A stretch of 23,806 nt of DNA from contig RMBW01000334.1 of assembly GCA_004009845.1 (NCBI GenBank), positions 1 to 23,806 on the forward strand, given 5' to 3'. Origin of the DNA: Davidsoniella eucalypti (taxonomy: Eukaryota > Ascomycota > Sordariomycetes > Microascales > Ceratocystidaceae). Positions 1 through 9,012 of the stretch are shown piece by piece; the first letter of the stretch is position 1, and each line of letters begins with the position of its first letter. The position numbers and the translations under genes are program-made. The notes under the pieces are model-generated. The model was not told the DNA's origin. It was given only the letters and a program-made list of their open reading frames with translations, and searched no databases.

Positions 1-423
1 TTTCCGTTTTAAGCCGGACAGAATGAATTTTGGTATCCAATGGAAACGGAGAACCTTGATGTCTATAACATAACCTCTTATGCAAACCCCGATATTTACA
101 GCGGCTAGTCCGTCGATAAGCGCACTGTATCAGCCGGAAAAACTCCGAAGCTAACACCGGGAAGAAAGATTAAATCACATGAATGGAGCCTTTCTCGATC
201 AGAGTCTTTGGCCTGTCACGTTGGATATATCTTGATACCGACCCGCGGGATGAACAGGAGGACTTATCACCAATAACCACACTATACAAGATGTCCACGT
301 TATGTGTTGGTCTCCATCTTACCAATAGTTCTCTAATCAACGCATTGAGGGTGAAAATAGAGTCACCGCAGCTTCTGATACTAAGTAATAACTTTCTAGT
401 TATTAGCAGATGAGTTAATCATT
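1..423. other. Unassigned segment next to group I intron
   Basis: This stretch precedes the intron core and is less AT-rich than what follows. An open frame runs from 183 to 413 but its product matches nothing I recognise. The position, immediately 5' of a group I intron core and its endonuclease, suggests intron 5' structure or decayed mitochondrial flank. No exon of a known mitochondrial gene could be read here in any frame. Confidence 0.3.
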
Positions 424-1587
424 TTGTTTATAGTAGCAATTCAGAAGATATATGAAAGTATAATAGGTTATCGCGGATCTAAGTCAGCTGTAATTAAAAC
501 TATAGCTGTAAAAGAGCAACGAGTAGACGGTAGTTGCATTGGGGGCGTAAGCCCTCCAGTGTTAAGATGTACTCTAACGGGTTCGAAAGAAATCATCGAA
601 ATATAATCCCTTCTAATTTAATTATTCAAAGACGGTATCTTTCTAATACTATCCATAAAGATAATAATTTAATTTTCAATAATTTAACTTTAATAATGTA
701 CCTTGATTTATAACTGGGTTTGCTGACGCTGAAGGATCTTTTATCATAGTTTTCCGTAAAACACTAAAAAAGTAAACTATCTTGGCAACTTGAACCTAAT
801 TTTACGATTAATCTTCATTCGAGAGATCTTAATCTATTAAGACTAATTAAAATTATTTTGGGGATGTAGGTAGAATAGGTAAAGAAAGAAATGGTTGTTG
901 TGATTTTACAGTAAGTTCATTAAATAAAATTATTACTAAGGTAATTCCACATTTTTATAAATATCCTTTAAATACTAAAAAACGAGCAGACTACTTATTA
1001 TTTAAAGATATAGTTATGATGAATGAGTCGTAAGGAGCATTTAACAACCGAAGGTTTACAAAAAATAGTGAATATAAGAGCCTCTCTTAATAAAGGACTA
1101 AGTCCTTCTTTGATTGAAGCTTTTCCAAATGCTGTGGCTGTTGAAAGACCTGTTGTAGTTAAAGATAGTTTAATTTTACATCCTCAATGAATAACTGGAT
1201 TTACGTCTGGTGACGGGTGTTTTAAAATAAGTATTAGAAGTCGTGATGATTTTAAAGTCGGAAAAAACATAGTATTACTTTTAGTGTTAACTCAACATAT
1301 TAGAGATGAATATTTATTAAATTGTATAGCTGATTATTTTGGATGTGGTCAAACTTATGCTTATAAAGATTATGTTGAGTTCAAATGTCAATCTTTAAAA
1401 AAAATACAGGTTAAAATTTTACCTTTTTTTCAAAAATATCCAATTTTAGGTGTTTAAATCTTTAGATTTTAATGATTTATGTAAAGTGGCAGAATTAATG
1501 GAGAAAAAAGCTCATTTAACTCCTGAAGGTCTAAATAAAATCCAGAATTTAAAATTAGGTATGAATAAAGGTAGATATTTAAATTAA
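424..1587 (+). pseudogene. Mitochondrial LAGLIDADG homing endonuclease, frameshifted
   Basis: Read in the mitochondrial code with frame changes, this is a two-motif LAGLIDADG endonuclease of a group I intron, a family that cuts intronless alleles and can assist splicing. The N-terminal part (IGYRGSKSAV...KEQRVDG) overlaps the intron core. The first catalytic helix reads FITGFADAEGSF near 716-750. The middle contains GRIGKERNGCCDFTV, KKRADYLLFKDIVM and HLTTEGLQKIVNIRASLNKG. The second helix reads WITGFTSGDGCF near 1192-1227, where its Trp is a TGA codon, showing mitochondrial code. The frame ends at TAA 1585-1587 after MNKGRYLN. Breaks occur near 585, 715, 770, 865, 1030 and 1455. That is more than in the nuclear genes of this window, so genuine decay of a nuclear mitochondrial copy is likely, although sequencing errors may add to it. 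The true start is not determinable. Confidence 0.85.
480..585 (+). ncRNA. Group I intron core (R and S strands of P7)
   Basis: GAGCAACGAGTAGACGG (514-530) and AAGATGTACTCTAACGG (564-580) look like the R and S elements of a mitochondrial group I intron. GAGTA in the first pairs perfectly with TACTC in the second, as expected for P7. The same bases encode KEQRVDG and RCTL in the endonuclease frame, an overlap well known in intron-encoded LAGLIDADG genes of fungal cox1 and cob introns. Seen: the motifs and the pairing. Inferred: that the intron was once functional. The exon boundaries and host gene cannot be identified, and the remaining pairings were not folded. Confidence 0.6.
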
Positions 1588-1859
1588 TTTTTAGTTTAAG
1601 TTTATATCTGAAAGCTATTTATATATAAATTAATGGCGTACGGAGCACTATTTTTATTTATTTAAGGTTATTTTTGTGTAAATTAAATTTTGTATGGAAT
1701 GAATATCTTTTTTTTTATAAAAATCATGTAATAAAAAAAATAATCGTCATTTTCTTTAATTAGTAGGATAAATTTATATCCGTGGATGTTTATGACAGCG
1801 TACCTACTGTAGTTACTACGTTTGTAGCTCTTATTGCTAAAATCTCTAACCGTTTATCT
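1588..1859. other. AT-rich mitochondrial-type flank, no gene
   Basis: Very AT-rich sequence follows the endonuclease stop. The only open stretch is a short frame after TAG at about 1764 that ends at TAA 1864-1866 (contains VYDSVPTVVTT). It lacks an ATG and matches no protein I know. No tRNA could be folded by eye. Confidence 0.4.
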
Positions 1860-1880
1860 GGCTAAGTATCTTACTTAGCC
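1860..1880. repeat. Perfect 9-bp hairpin at compositional border
   Basis: GGCTAAGTA (1860-1868) and TACTTAGCC (1872-1880) form a perfect 9-bp stem with a TCT loop. It lies at the change from AT-rich mitochondrial-type DNA to GC-richer sequence. Short hairpins are common in fungal mitochondrial intergenic DNA, so it may mark the end of the mitochondrial fragment. Confidence 0.6.
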
Positions 1881-2519
1881 AAATACCAACTGGGCCTTAG
1901 CCCCTGACACTACAAGCTCAGGGAGACACACTCATACTCGAAGGGGCAACCTATTTTTGAAGGTTCCGGAAGCCCAACCCGCGGCGCGGGAGTCTTGTCG
2001 CTGTGCCTCTACCATCGCACCCGACTCGACTACGCCAATTTTTCTCTTCTCTCGACACTCGATCACCAGCCTCTTGGAGGCGCGTCGGATGGTGCGGTCA
2101 CCTGATTACGTGGATGGTAGCCCACTTAGGGCTTGGATGATGTGGGTCTTTTTTATGGGGAATGGTTTGAGGATGTTTCGAAGTTACAGGGGGTATCCCT
2201 GAAGGCGTCCTATGGAGACCCGGGAGGGTAGTCCGGACCCGGACTAGGATACGGGTGGCAGTGGATAAGATATACCGGAGTCAGAAAAATCGGCACGACC
2301 GGACTCGAAAATCCACTCGTATTTGATTTGATTTGATTATATTTAACGTCTACCTAAATCACTAAGATCATACGACGCCGGATTGGATACCGGACAGATA
2401 TTTAAAGTCCTCCGCTCGACAAACTCGATAGCTTTGTATGTGCGGGACGAGACCGTCCCCTAGCCCCGAAGAACTAGTGGTCCATACCTCCACTACGAGC
2501 AGCAAAAACAAATACAAAA
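1881..2519. other. GC-richer segment of unknown origin
   Basis: No supportable gene. The composition is clearly richer in G and C than both sides up to about 2320, after which an ATTTG-rich stretch follows. An open frame at 1957-2202 has no recognisable product. The segment lies 3' of a minus-strand LINE and its repeat tail, so it may be the LINE's insertion target, part of its untranslated region, or another decayed element. Confidence 0.3.
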
Positions 2520-3128
2520 AAAAAAAAAAAAAGGTTGTAAAACATGAAAAACAGAACATCGAACAGCAAGGCAAATAAAACATACAAAAACATACAAAAA
2601 CATACAAAAACATACAAAAACATACAAAAACATACAAAAACATACAAAAACATACAAAAACATACAAAAACATACAAAAACATACAAAGACATAAACAAA
2701 AACCACACCGAATCCTCCTCAGTCACTTCCCCCCTTCGCTGTACTTGTCTGCCCGCTGATGGGGCTTCTTCTCTAGGCGCATGGCTCTGTAATGCCTCCA
2801 TTTTACCTCTAATCTCTTGGCAAGATACTTGCAGGAGCTCTCTTTCCGAAGTAGCTTTTTGACAAAGCTAGTCCGGAGTGGTCTCTCATTTCTGGGGCAC
2901 GCCCAGGGATGGAAAGGTTCCTTCCGTTGATGGCACAGTGGACAGTTTCTTTCCGCATCGTATGTTCGAACCGGTCATGGTACTCCGCAAAGTCGCCATG
3001 GCCTGTCCGGGCAGTTAGGATCCGTCCCACTGTAGATCTGTGCTGGTCTTTAAACCAGTCCACCTTGTTAGACAGTCTTTGTTTCAAATCGAACCCCAAG
3101 GTGCTTTCTCGGCTCGCACTCCACTATC
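2516..3128 (-). mobile_element. 5'-truncated non-LTR retrotransposon (Tad-like LINE), 3' end
   Basis: The minus strand encodes the tail of a fungal LINE reverse-transcriptase polyprotein. LKQRLSNKVDWFKDQHRSTVGRILTARTGHGDFAEYHDRF (split here as LTARTGHGDFAEYH and HDRFEH) matches the conserved C-terminal region after the RNase H domain of Tad-type elements, as I know the family. After one frame change near 2960 the reading continues to a TGA at 2723-2725. The decamer repeat and a T-run follow on that strand, as a LINE tail would. The reverse transcriptase and endonuclease domains are absent; the element starts abruptly at about 3128 against a RAS fragment, which is typical 5' truncation. It is inactive. 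Confidence 0.7.
2581..2690. repeat. Tandem decamer repeat (CATACAAAAA)n
   Basis: Ten perfect copies of CATACAAAAA occupy 2581-2680 and a degenerate eleventh (CATACAAAGA) ends at 2690. Similar half-units extend on both sides, and an A-run of about 16 bases lies at 2516-2531. On the minus strand it follows the stop codon of a LINE remnant by about 30 bases, so it sits where a LINE 3' tail would be. The long open frames across it on both strands are produced by the repeat and are not genes. Confidence 0.9.
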
Positions 3129-3132
3129 CATG

Positions 3133-3256
3133 AGTTTCGAGGAAATCACCACTTTCCAACAGCAGATTCTGCGTGTGAAGGACAAAGACTACTTCCCCAT
3201 GGTTGTTGTCGGTAACAAGTCTGATTTGGAATCTCAACGTGAGGTCACTAAGCAAG
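3133..3256 (+). pseudogene. ras1: Fragment of RAS GTPase gene (one exon end)
   Basis: The frame MSFEEITTFQQQILRVKDKD followed by YFPMVVVGNKSDL is the middle of a fungal RAS protein and includes the NKxD guanine-specificity motif. The P-loop, switch I and the DTAGQ motif should lie upstream but are missing; the sequence switches to LINE DNA at about 3128. The exon ends ...TKQ with a canonical donor GGTAAG at 3256-3261. No following exon with the SAK motif or CAAX box is found, because mitochondrial-type AT-rich DNA follows. This is a truncated piece and cannot make a GTPase. It may be a captured fragment or a sign of a chimeric join. Confidence 0.8.
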
Positions 3257-3489
3257 GTAAGCTCAAACTATAGCTCTCAAGCATATTCTCCACCTTGGGT
3301 TTAAACACCGTTAAAACTACACAAATCCTAAGGACGAATTTGAGTAGATTAATAGATCTAGACAAGTTGGCCTAATAAATTTCAAAATTGTTTAGGATAT
3401 GATTAGTTTAGTGAAGTGAGAACTGATTATGAGTTACCCTAACAAATACTTGTTTATAGGTTACAAATAAATTATATAATGTAAAAGAC
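3257..3489. other. AT-rich junction, no gene
   Basis: This begins as intron sequence of the RAS fragment and passes without a clear border into AT-rich DNA like that upstream of mitochondrial genes. No acceptor followed by a RAS exon was found. Confidence 0.4.
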
Positions 3490-4747
3490 ATGAAAGAGAT
3501 AATAATTTTAATTTGATTTAGTTTACTAATTTTAGTATTTTTAATTTTACTAATTTTAGCAATTTTAGAAACTTTAATTGATTGAATGTGTGAGTTATTT
3601 AATAAAATATTTAATAAAATATTTAATTTCTTTAATAAATTATTTAATTTATTTAATAAAATTATTTAGTAAATTATTTAATAACTACAACATCATCAAT
3701 AACATCAACAATGTTCCCGAAGACGTTCCTATTAATGAACCCGAATTAGAAGAGTGTGACGGTGTTACCTGATTTAGTACCCAATTTAGTTTCCGATTTT
3801 GATTACGTTACTATTAACGATACTGATTTCGAGGAGTGTGACGATACTGATTTCGAGGAGTGTGACGTTTCCGATTTTGATTACGTTACTATTAACGATA
3901 CTGATTTCGAGGAGTGTGACGAAGAACCTAATTTAGATAATGCTCCAGATTTTGATGATGATGCTCCTATTAATTTAACCACTTTCGATGAGTGTGACGT
4001 TCCCGATATCGATATAGATTTATCTTCTATAGATTTAACTTCTATTAATACAATAGACTTTGAAGAGTGTGACGTTGAACCTCTTAAAGTTGAACCTCCT
4101 AAAGCAGAAGTCTCCGATAACGTTGACTCTGTTAAAGTCACCGATAACGAAGACGTTTAAAACTCTTTTTGAACATTGTGACATTGATTTAGACGCTCTT
4201 TTAAAGTATATGAGTACTAATATTTGAGATCAAGTAATTAGTGAAGGAGGAGGTGGTATTGAAAACTTACTTTAAAAGAACTTAAACTTAGTCCTGAGGA
4301 AGAATTAATTATGTTTAATAATATAAAACTTTTTTATGGAACATTTAAATAATTCAGTTACAGGTGCTTTTATGACTAGACCTAGAATTATTTTTGTCGA
4401 GAAGTTAGCCGTTAGTTTGGGTCTTGAAGTCAAAACTGTCCCAGAATATATAGTCTTTTTACAAATGATTTATTTAACTTTCTATACAATTTTAAGTAAA
4501 TTTAATTTGGATCTTGGACGAGACTGTGACTCACAAAGCGATATGATCGAAATTAATACCAGAATTAAATCGTTAATTCAGAATGAATTGAAAGATCCAT
4601 TACAGAAGAAAGGTATTAATTTCTTTTATAATAAGTTGTTGTTTTGATACTGAATACGAATCGATAAACTTCGAGAAAAATCTTAACCAATTACTATCAA
4701 TTCAATTGTCTTCTAACTATAATTTTTATATGAAAGTACCAAAATAG
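3490..4747 (+). CDS. Membrane-anchored FEECD-repeat protein, mitochondrial code, frameshifted
   Basis: Not recognised. Read with TGA as Trp from ATG 3490, the start is a classic anchor: MKEIIILIWFSLLILVFLIL and a further LLILAIL, about 27 hydrophobic residues. Next comes an Asn/Phe-rich amphipathic repeat (FNKIFNKIFNFFNKLFN) and an Asn-rich linker. An acidic region follows with seven copies of an [LF][ED][EH]CD motif, the last being LFEHCD at about 4168. The C-terminal domain contains FVEKLAVSLGLEVKTVPEYI, a hydrophobic helix (FLQMIYLTFYTIL) and basic/acidic helices, ending at TAG 4745-4747 after YMKVPK. Joining the frames needs one-base changes near 3665, 3765, 4155, 4275, 4335 and 4640. The TGA at 4226 also reads as Trp within MSTNIWDQVI. 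The family is unknown to me. A mitochondrial or mitochondrial-plasmid origin is inferred from code use and composition. About 415 residues. Confidence 0.6.
3791..3920 (+). repeat. Coding tandem repeats of the FEECD region
   Basis: A 24-base unit encoding DTDFEECD is tandemly duplicated (3819-3842 and 3843-3866). A 52-base block (3791-3842), encoding SDFDYVTINDTDFEECD with its first base or two, recurs exactly at 3869-3920, offset by 78 bases. Both offsets are multiples of three, so the frame is kept. Identity at the DNA level indicates recent expansion by slippage or unequal exchange. Confidence 0.85.
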
Positions 4748-4748
4748 T

Positions 4749-4770
4749 TCCGTTAGAACTTTCGAACGGA
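4749..4770 (+). terminator. Hairpin just after the FEECD gene stop
   Basis: TCCGTT (4749-4754) can pair with AACGGA (4765-4770) around a 10-base loop, starting two bases after the TAG stop. It may be a 3' processing or stability structure of the mitochondrial-type transcript. It is short and could be chance. Confidence 0.3.
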
Positions 4771-6631
4771 GAATACAATAAATGATTTTCCGGTTCCTCT
4801 TTAAATTTGGAAAGATTAGTAATTCTACTTTACTTTCTTCTCTAAACATTTGGTGAACGATTACAGAACTGTATTCTGCGTGGTGTTTCGATTGTGGAGT
4901 ACAAAAGCTCATGAATATATCTCAAAGATTTCAGTTCAAATCGGGTTCGTGCCTAACTGTGACTCCGAGCTGGCCAATGGCACGCTAGCGCCCCACGCAA
5001 TAGGCTCCGGTAGCCATATTTCTTGACATTACTGGAATTGAGCACTTCTGAGATCATAACATGTGGCAACGACAAAACATACTGACATGAGACGAATATA
5101 AGTACCAGTACATAACTAATCATTTTGCAAAATAAAGTATTCCTTCATCCCCCGGTCAATGAGCAGTTCCGTTTAAAGCCCACAAGTGTTTCCTACAGGT
5201 CCCATATAAATAGCATTCTCAACGCCATAACAAACAGAACCCTCTCAGATCAGTCCATGGTCCCCTCCCCCTTGTTTCTGTTTGGTGGCAAGGTCTGTCA
5301 TGCACTCACTTTATATGTAAAGCTCATACACGACTGCCTATCTATGGCCGTGGGATAGTGAGCGATTCGGACAATGACGGATGCATGTTCGTATATCTCA
5401 CAGCAGCCATATCCTCTCTTGTTCTGGTTGTGATTTGTGCATCATACGACGCGGTCAACCGTACAAAAAGCAATGAAATATAAAGAGATATGCTCGCAAC
5501 GAANAAGAAAAATCGTATATAAGTGTTGGACTTAGGGCCAGGTTGCACACGGAATAGAGATTTAAGGAGAGGAATTCTTTATGCTGGCTTTATGTACCTT
5601 GAACTTCAAAAATTTAAAACAATCTTAATGACGAGTCGGCACATCCAGAGTCAAAGACCTACCTGATTAATGGCACTGGAGATTTGATGAGATTGCTTGT
5701 AGCCATCACGAGGCTTCTACGGCGTAAGGAGAGTGGCTTTTCCTATGATATCTTAGTTCAAAAAGAGAGATTGCGGTGCTGTTATCAGTCTTCTCCATAG
5801 TTAAGAACCTCTACATGAATACTAACACCATTTGTTTTTCTATTTGTTGTCTGTATACCCCCAATGTCATGGAGCTTTGTATCATGAGCTCTTGTTTCAC
5901 CTCTCTTCTATCCAATGGATAAGTGAACTAGATTTTGTACTATCTTCAGTGTTTGGTCTTTTTCACTTGGTTCCTTTCCTTTCCGATGTTTTCCCTTAAG
6001 CTCTTTTTGGTTGTGTTCAGCCGTGAAGTGCCATCTTGTGCCTATATTACCATATATGTTCACTTATAAAATTATTGAGAATGGCACTGATATTTTGCAC
6101 GTGACACTGTAAGATATCTTGGCATGCAACTGCTCTGATAATCGTACATATATACATTACATGCACTAGCTTGTAACACTGCAAAAGGTAGGGGAGTTAC
6201 TGCTTTGTGCAGTGCTGAAGCAACAATAGTGGGTCAATTTGGGGAGTTGAAAGAACCATCGGCGTATCTTGTATACATAAGTGTTTGTAGCTAAAGTGGC
6301 AGTTGCCTTGTTTCGAGACGACGTAGTTGAGATAGTAAATGGAAAGCCTTGGTTTGAATTACTCTATTTCTTTTCCTTTTTACTAGCTTTTTGTTATTTT
6401 TCGTTATATTGTGCTGTGTTGTGTGTTTTATCTTGCCATTTTTGATTCTTTAGTGAATTTATTCCTTTCTGCTTCATTTTCAGGCCTTGACTGGTTCTGT
6501 CGCTCGCCATTGAAGCTACCAAAATCGTCGCGGTACCCATCCTACATTTGACCACAGTATCTGACTTAAGTACGGAGTCATCAATTGGGGTTTGGGGCCA
6601 ACGATATTCTGTTAGACTGGACTGGAAATTA
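4771..6631. other. Long intergenic stretch, no supportable gene
   Basis: Both strands carry only short frames without recognisable products (for example 5125-5358 and 5342-5548). One base is N at 5504. Mitochondrial-type AT richness fades by about 4950. CT-rich sequence at 6360-6480 ending in TTTTCAG (about 6477-6483) lies upstream of the glutaminyl cyclase gene and may be its leader, possibly with a 5' untranslated intron. Confidence 0.5.
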
Positions 6632-7982
6632 ATGGGAGTTGGAACTAAGATTATGACAAACAATAAGCTTCCACTGCTAGGCGTGGCTTCACCGTCTTCG
6701 CTACTGCGAACTCTGTTGCTATGGACATCTCTAGCCGTGCCAGCAGTTACCGGCTTTCAAGAGTTGAGCGAAGATGCACTTCATGGTCTGCCGTCAGCTG
6801 GTTCCGACTTTGATATTGACAATGCCCATGGCCTATTGGCACCGCTGCTGATCACACGTGTCCCCGGAACGTCGGGCCAGATCGCCGCTCAGAACCACTT
6901 CATCGACTTCTTCAGCAAGAACCTGCCCAAATGGAAGCTCGATATCCACAACCTGACAAGCAAGACTCCTGCTACTGGAGATCGGCAAGTTCCCTTTGCG
7001 AACTTAATCTTCACACGGGACCCGCCGTGGTCGACTACCGGTGATACGGGCCGGCTGACGTTGGTGGCGCACTATGATAGCAAAGTCGAGCCCGATGGCT
7101 TCATCGGCGCTACGGACAGTGCTGCACCTTGTGCCATGTTAATGCATGTGGCGCGCAGTATCGATGCGGCCTTGACGGCCAAGTGGCAGGCCATGGAGGA
7201 TAGTGGTGATGCTTCTATGGAGGAAGATGAAGGTGTCCAAATCTTGCTGCTGGACGGCGAGGAGGCATGGATCGAGTGGACAGACGACGACTCTCTTTAC
7301 GGATCAAGGTGAGAACAACGAATACTCAATAGAGTATATGATTACTCCTGGAATGTGTGAACTGACCCTATCCTACCACCATCACTTCAGAGCTCTTGCG
7401 GAACAATGGGACACTGAAGTCTACCCGGCTCTATCTGCCTACCGCAGCCCAATCAACGCCATTGATCTTTTTCTTCTAATCGACCTTCTCGGCGCACCGA
7501 ACCCCAATGTCCCGTCGTACTTTGCCACGACACACTGGGCCTACCGTAACATGGCACGACTCGAGCAACGCCTGAGACGGCTTGGCCAGCTACAATCGAC
7601 AGTAGTGAGCCCATTTCTACCCGACATCAACAAATCCAACGAGGACTTCCGTGGATCCAGCGGCATATCTGACGATCACGTACCGTTTATGGTGCGTGGT
7701 GTTCCTGTATTGCATATCATTCCCAGGCCGTTCCCTAGTGTCTGGCATAAAATGGAAGACGACGGCGTGCATTTAGACATTGCGTCTTGCCATGACTGGG
7801 CCATGCTCATCACGGCCTTTGCAATCGAATGGTTGGAACTGGAACAATACATGTCGTCGATGGGCACGTTAAAACGGGATGACAATGATTTAAAGGTACG
7901 CAATGAACAGGCTTCTGAGAAGCGTCGATCTAAGAATATCCAACACGACGCCCGTGATTTTGCACTTAAGACGGAGCTATAA
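6632..7982 (+). CDS. Glutaminyl-peptide cyclotransferase (M28 fold), one intron
   Basis: The enzyme converts N-terminal Gln to pyroglutamate on secreted proteins, using one zinc. Exon 1 runs 6632-7308 and exon 2 7391-7982; the intron 7309-7390 has GTGAGA, a CTGAC branch site and TTCAG. Splicing gives GSR-ALAEQW, as in the family, about 422 residues. A hydrophobic N-terminus (LLRTLLLWTSLAVPAVTGF) is a likely signal peptide or anchor. Motifs in order: HYDSK, GATDSAAPCAML (zinc Asp), LLLDGEEAW (catalytic and zinc Glu), DLLGAPNP (active-site Asp), SDDHVPF, RGVPVLHIIP and VWHKMEDD (zinc His). All key residues are present and there is no frameshift. ATG 6632 is the first in frame; ATG 6653 is equally plausible. 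A related M28 aminopeptidase is less likely, because the GATDSAAPCA and DLLGAPNP motifs are those of glutaminyl cyclases. Confidence 0.88.
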
Positions 7983-9012
7983 CGACATTTCTATGAGTAG
8001 TATCACGTAGGCGGATACTGTGATGTGTTCTTGACCGGTTCTGTACTACAAACCACTCTGTAAAGGAATGAATCGCTCTAAAGTATAATGATGCAAATGT
8101 TACATGTGGCATCTTTCACGCTGCGTTTCGATACAAGACACACGCTAAATCTGGTGATTTTTTCTGTATAGTAGAGCGAGATATAAGCGGGTTGACTACA
8201 TGAAAAGTTATACTCAGCGTATAAGCGGAAGCACAACATCTTAAGCTTCGAGGGGAATTAACGAATGGTATTGATAGGTATCGCAACCGAGCATTTTATT
8301 TTTATTTTTATTTTTAAAACGGCTATTTTCTTTTCCTTGCTTTCAGTAATGGACATGACATCTATCTAAATTGAATCTTGGTTACGAGCAAACCCAACTC
8401 TCTTATATCATGATTAACAAAAGTCAATGCGCCACACATGGCATGTTGTTTTTATAGTTTCACAGTAGCGGCCCCATTATTTCGCGCCACAGCCACGCAA
8501 TGCGAGCGCCACACAAGTAGCTTATAGCTGTCCTTCTTGGAACTAGTTAATTGCGCCAGCAAAAAAAGCTTAGAGCATTTAGTGTAGCCAGGGCGCCCTG
8601 GCTGCGATTACGACGTTCGACATTGTCTGAATAGAACAAGTTGGTGACGTTTCGCTTTTTTACCATTCTTTGTTCTTTTTTTTTCTTTCCTGATTCTTGA
8701 TCTTTGATACGTTTTTGTTTTATTTTTGTTCTACTAGAGAACCAAGTACAGATCCAAATTGGCCTGTACATCCCAAGCTAATACGTTATTATTGCCCTTA
8801 AAAGATTCACTGCATAGAATTTCGACTATACGTTATAGCTGGCTTCTATTAGAAACTTGTGCTTTGACGACTCCATCACAGCTTTGCGACGCTGTCCTTC
8901 TTTTATTTCCTCACCACATTCGAAGCTTTCACATCACCCAATCCAGCTTTTTATCTCCGTCTTCGATACTTTTCTACCATCTAGAGCAACCCATCACACC
9001 CGTTAGCCCATC
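7983..9012. promoter_or_regulatory. Intergenic region and CT-rich leader of SWP1
   Basis: No gene. It should contain the 3' end of the cyclase transcript. There is a small (TTTTTA)n run at about 8295-8317. From about 8650 to 9000 the plus strand is rich in C and T runs, the usual look of fungal promoters and 5' leaders, leading directly to the SWP1 ATG. No clear TATA box is decisive. Confidence 0.5.

Noticed and set aside
2581..2690. CRISPR-like array
   Set aside because: The units are directly adjacent with no spacers, in fungal DNA.
2368..2801. Several overlapping long open frames on both strands rich in Phe, Tyr, Val, Cys or Lys, Thr, Tyr
   Set aside because: They are generated by the (CATACAAAAA)n array: a 10-base unit has no stop in any of several frames.
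3578..3772. Open frame from TTG 3578 as a separate small gene
   Set aside because: It is the shifted continuation of the FEECD protein. The ATG at 3490 with TGA as Trp gives a better start and a membrane helix.
3881..4141. Ser-rich open frame on the minus strand
   Set aside because: Shadow of the FEECD repeats; it has no features of its own.
4935..5010. GC-richer patch with GGTTCGTGCC considered as a tRNA
   Set aside because: No cloverleaf could be folded by eye.
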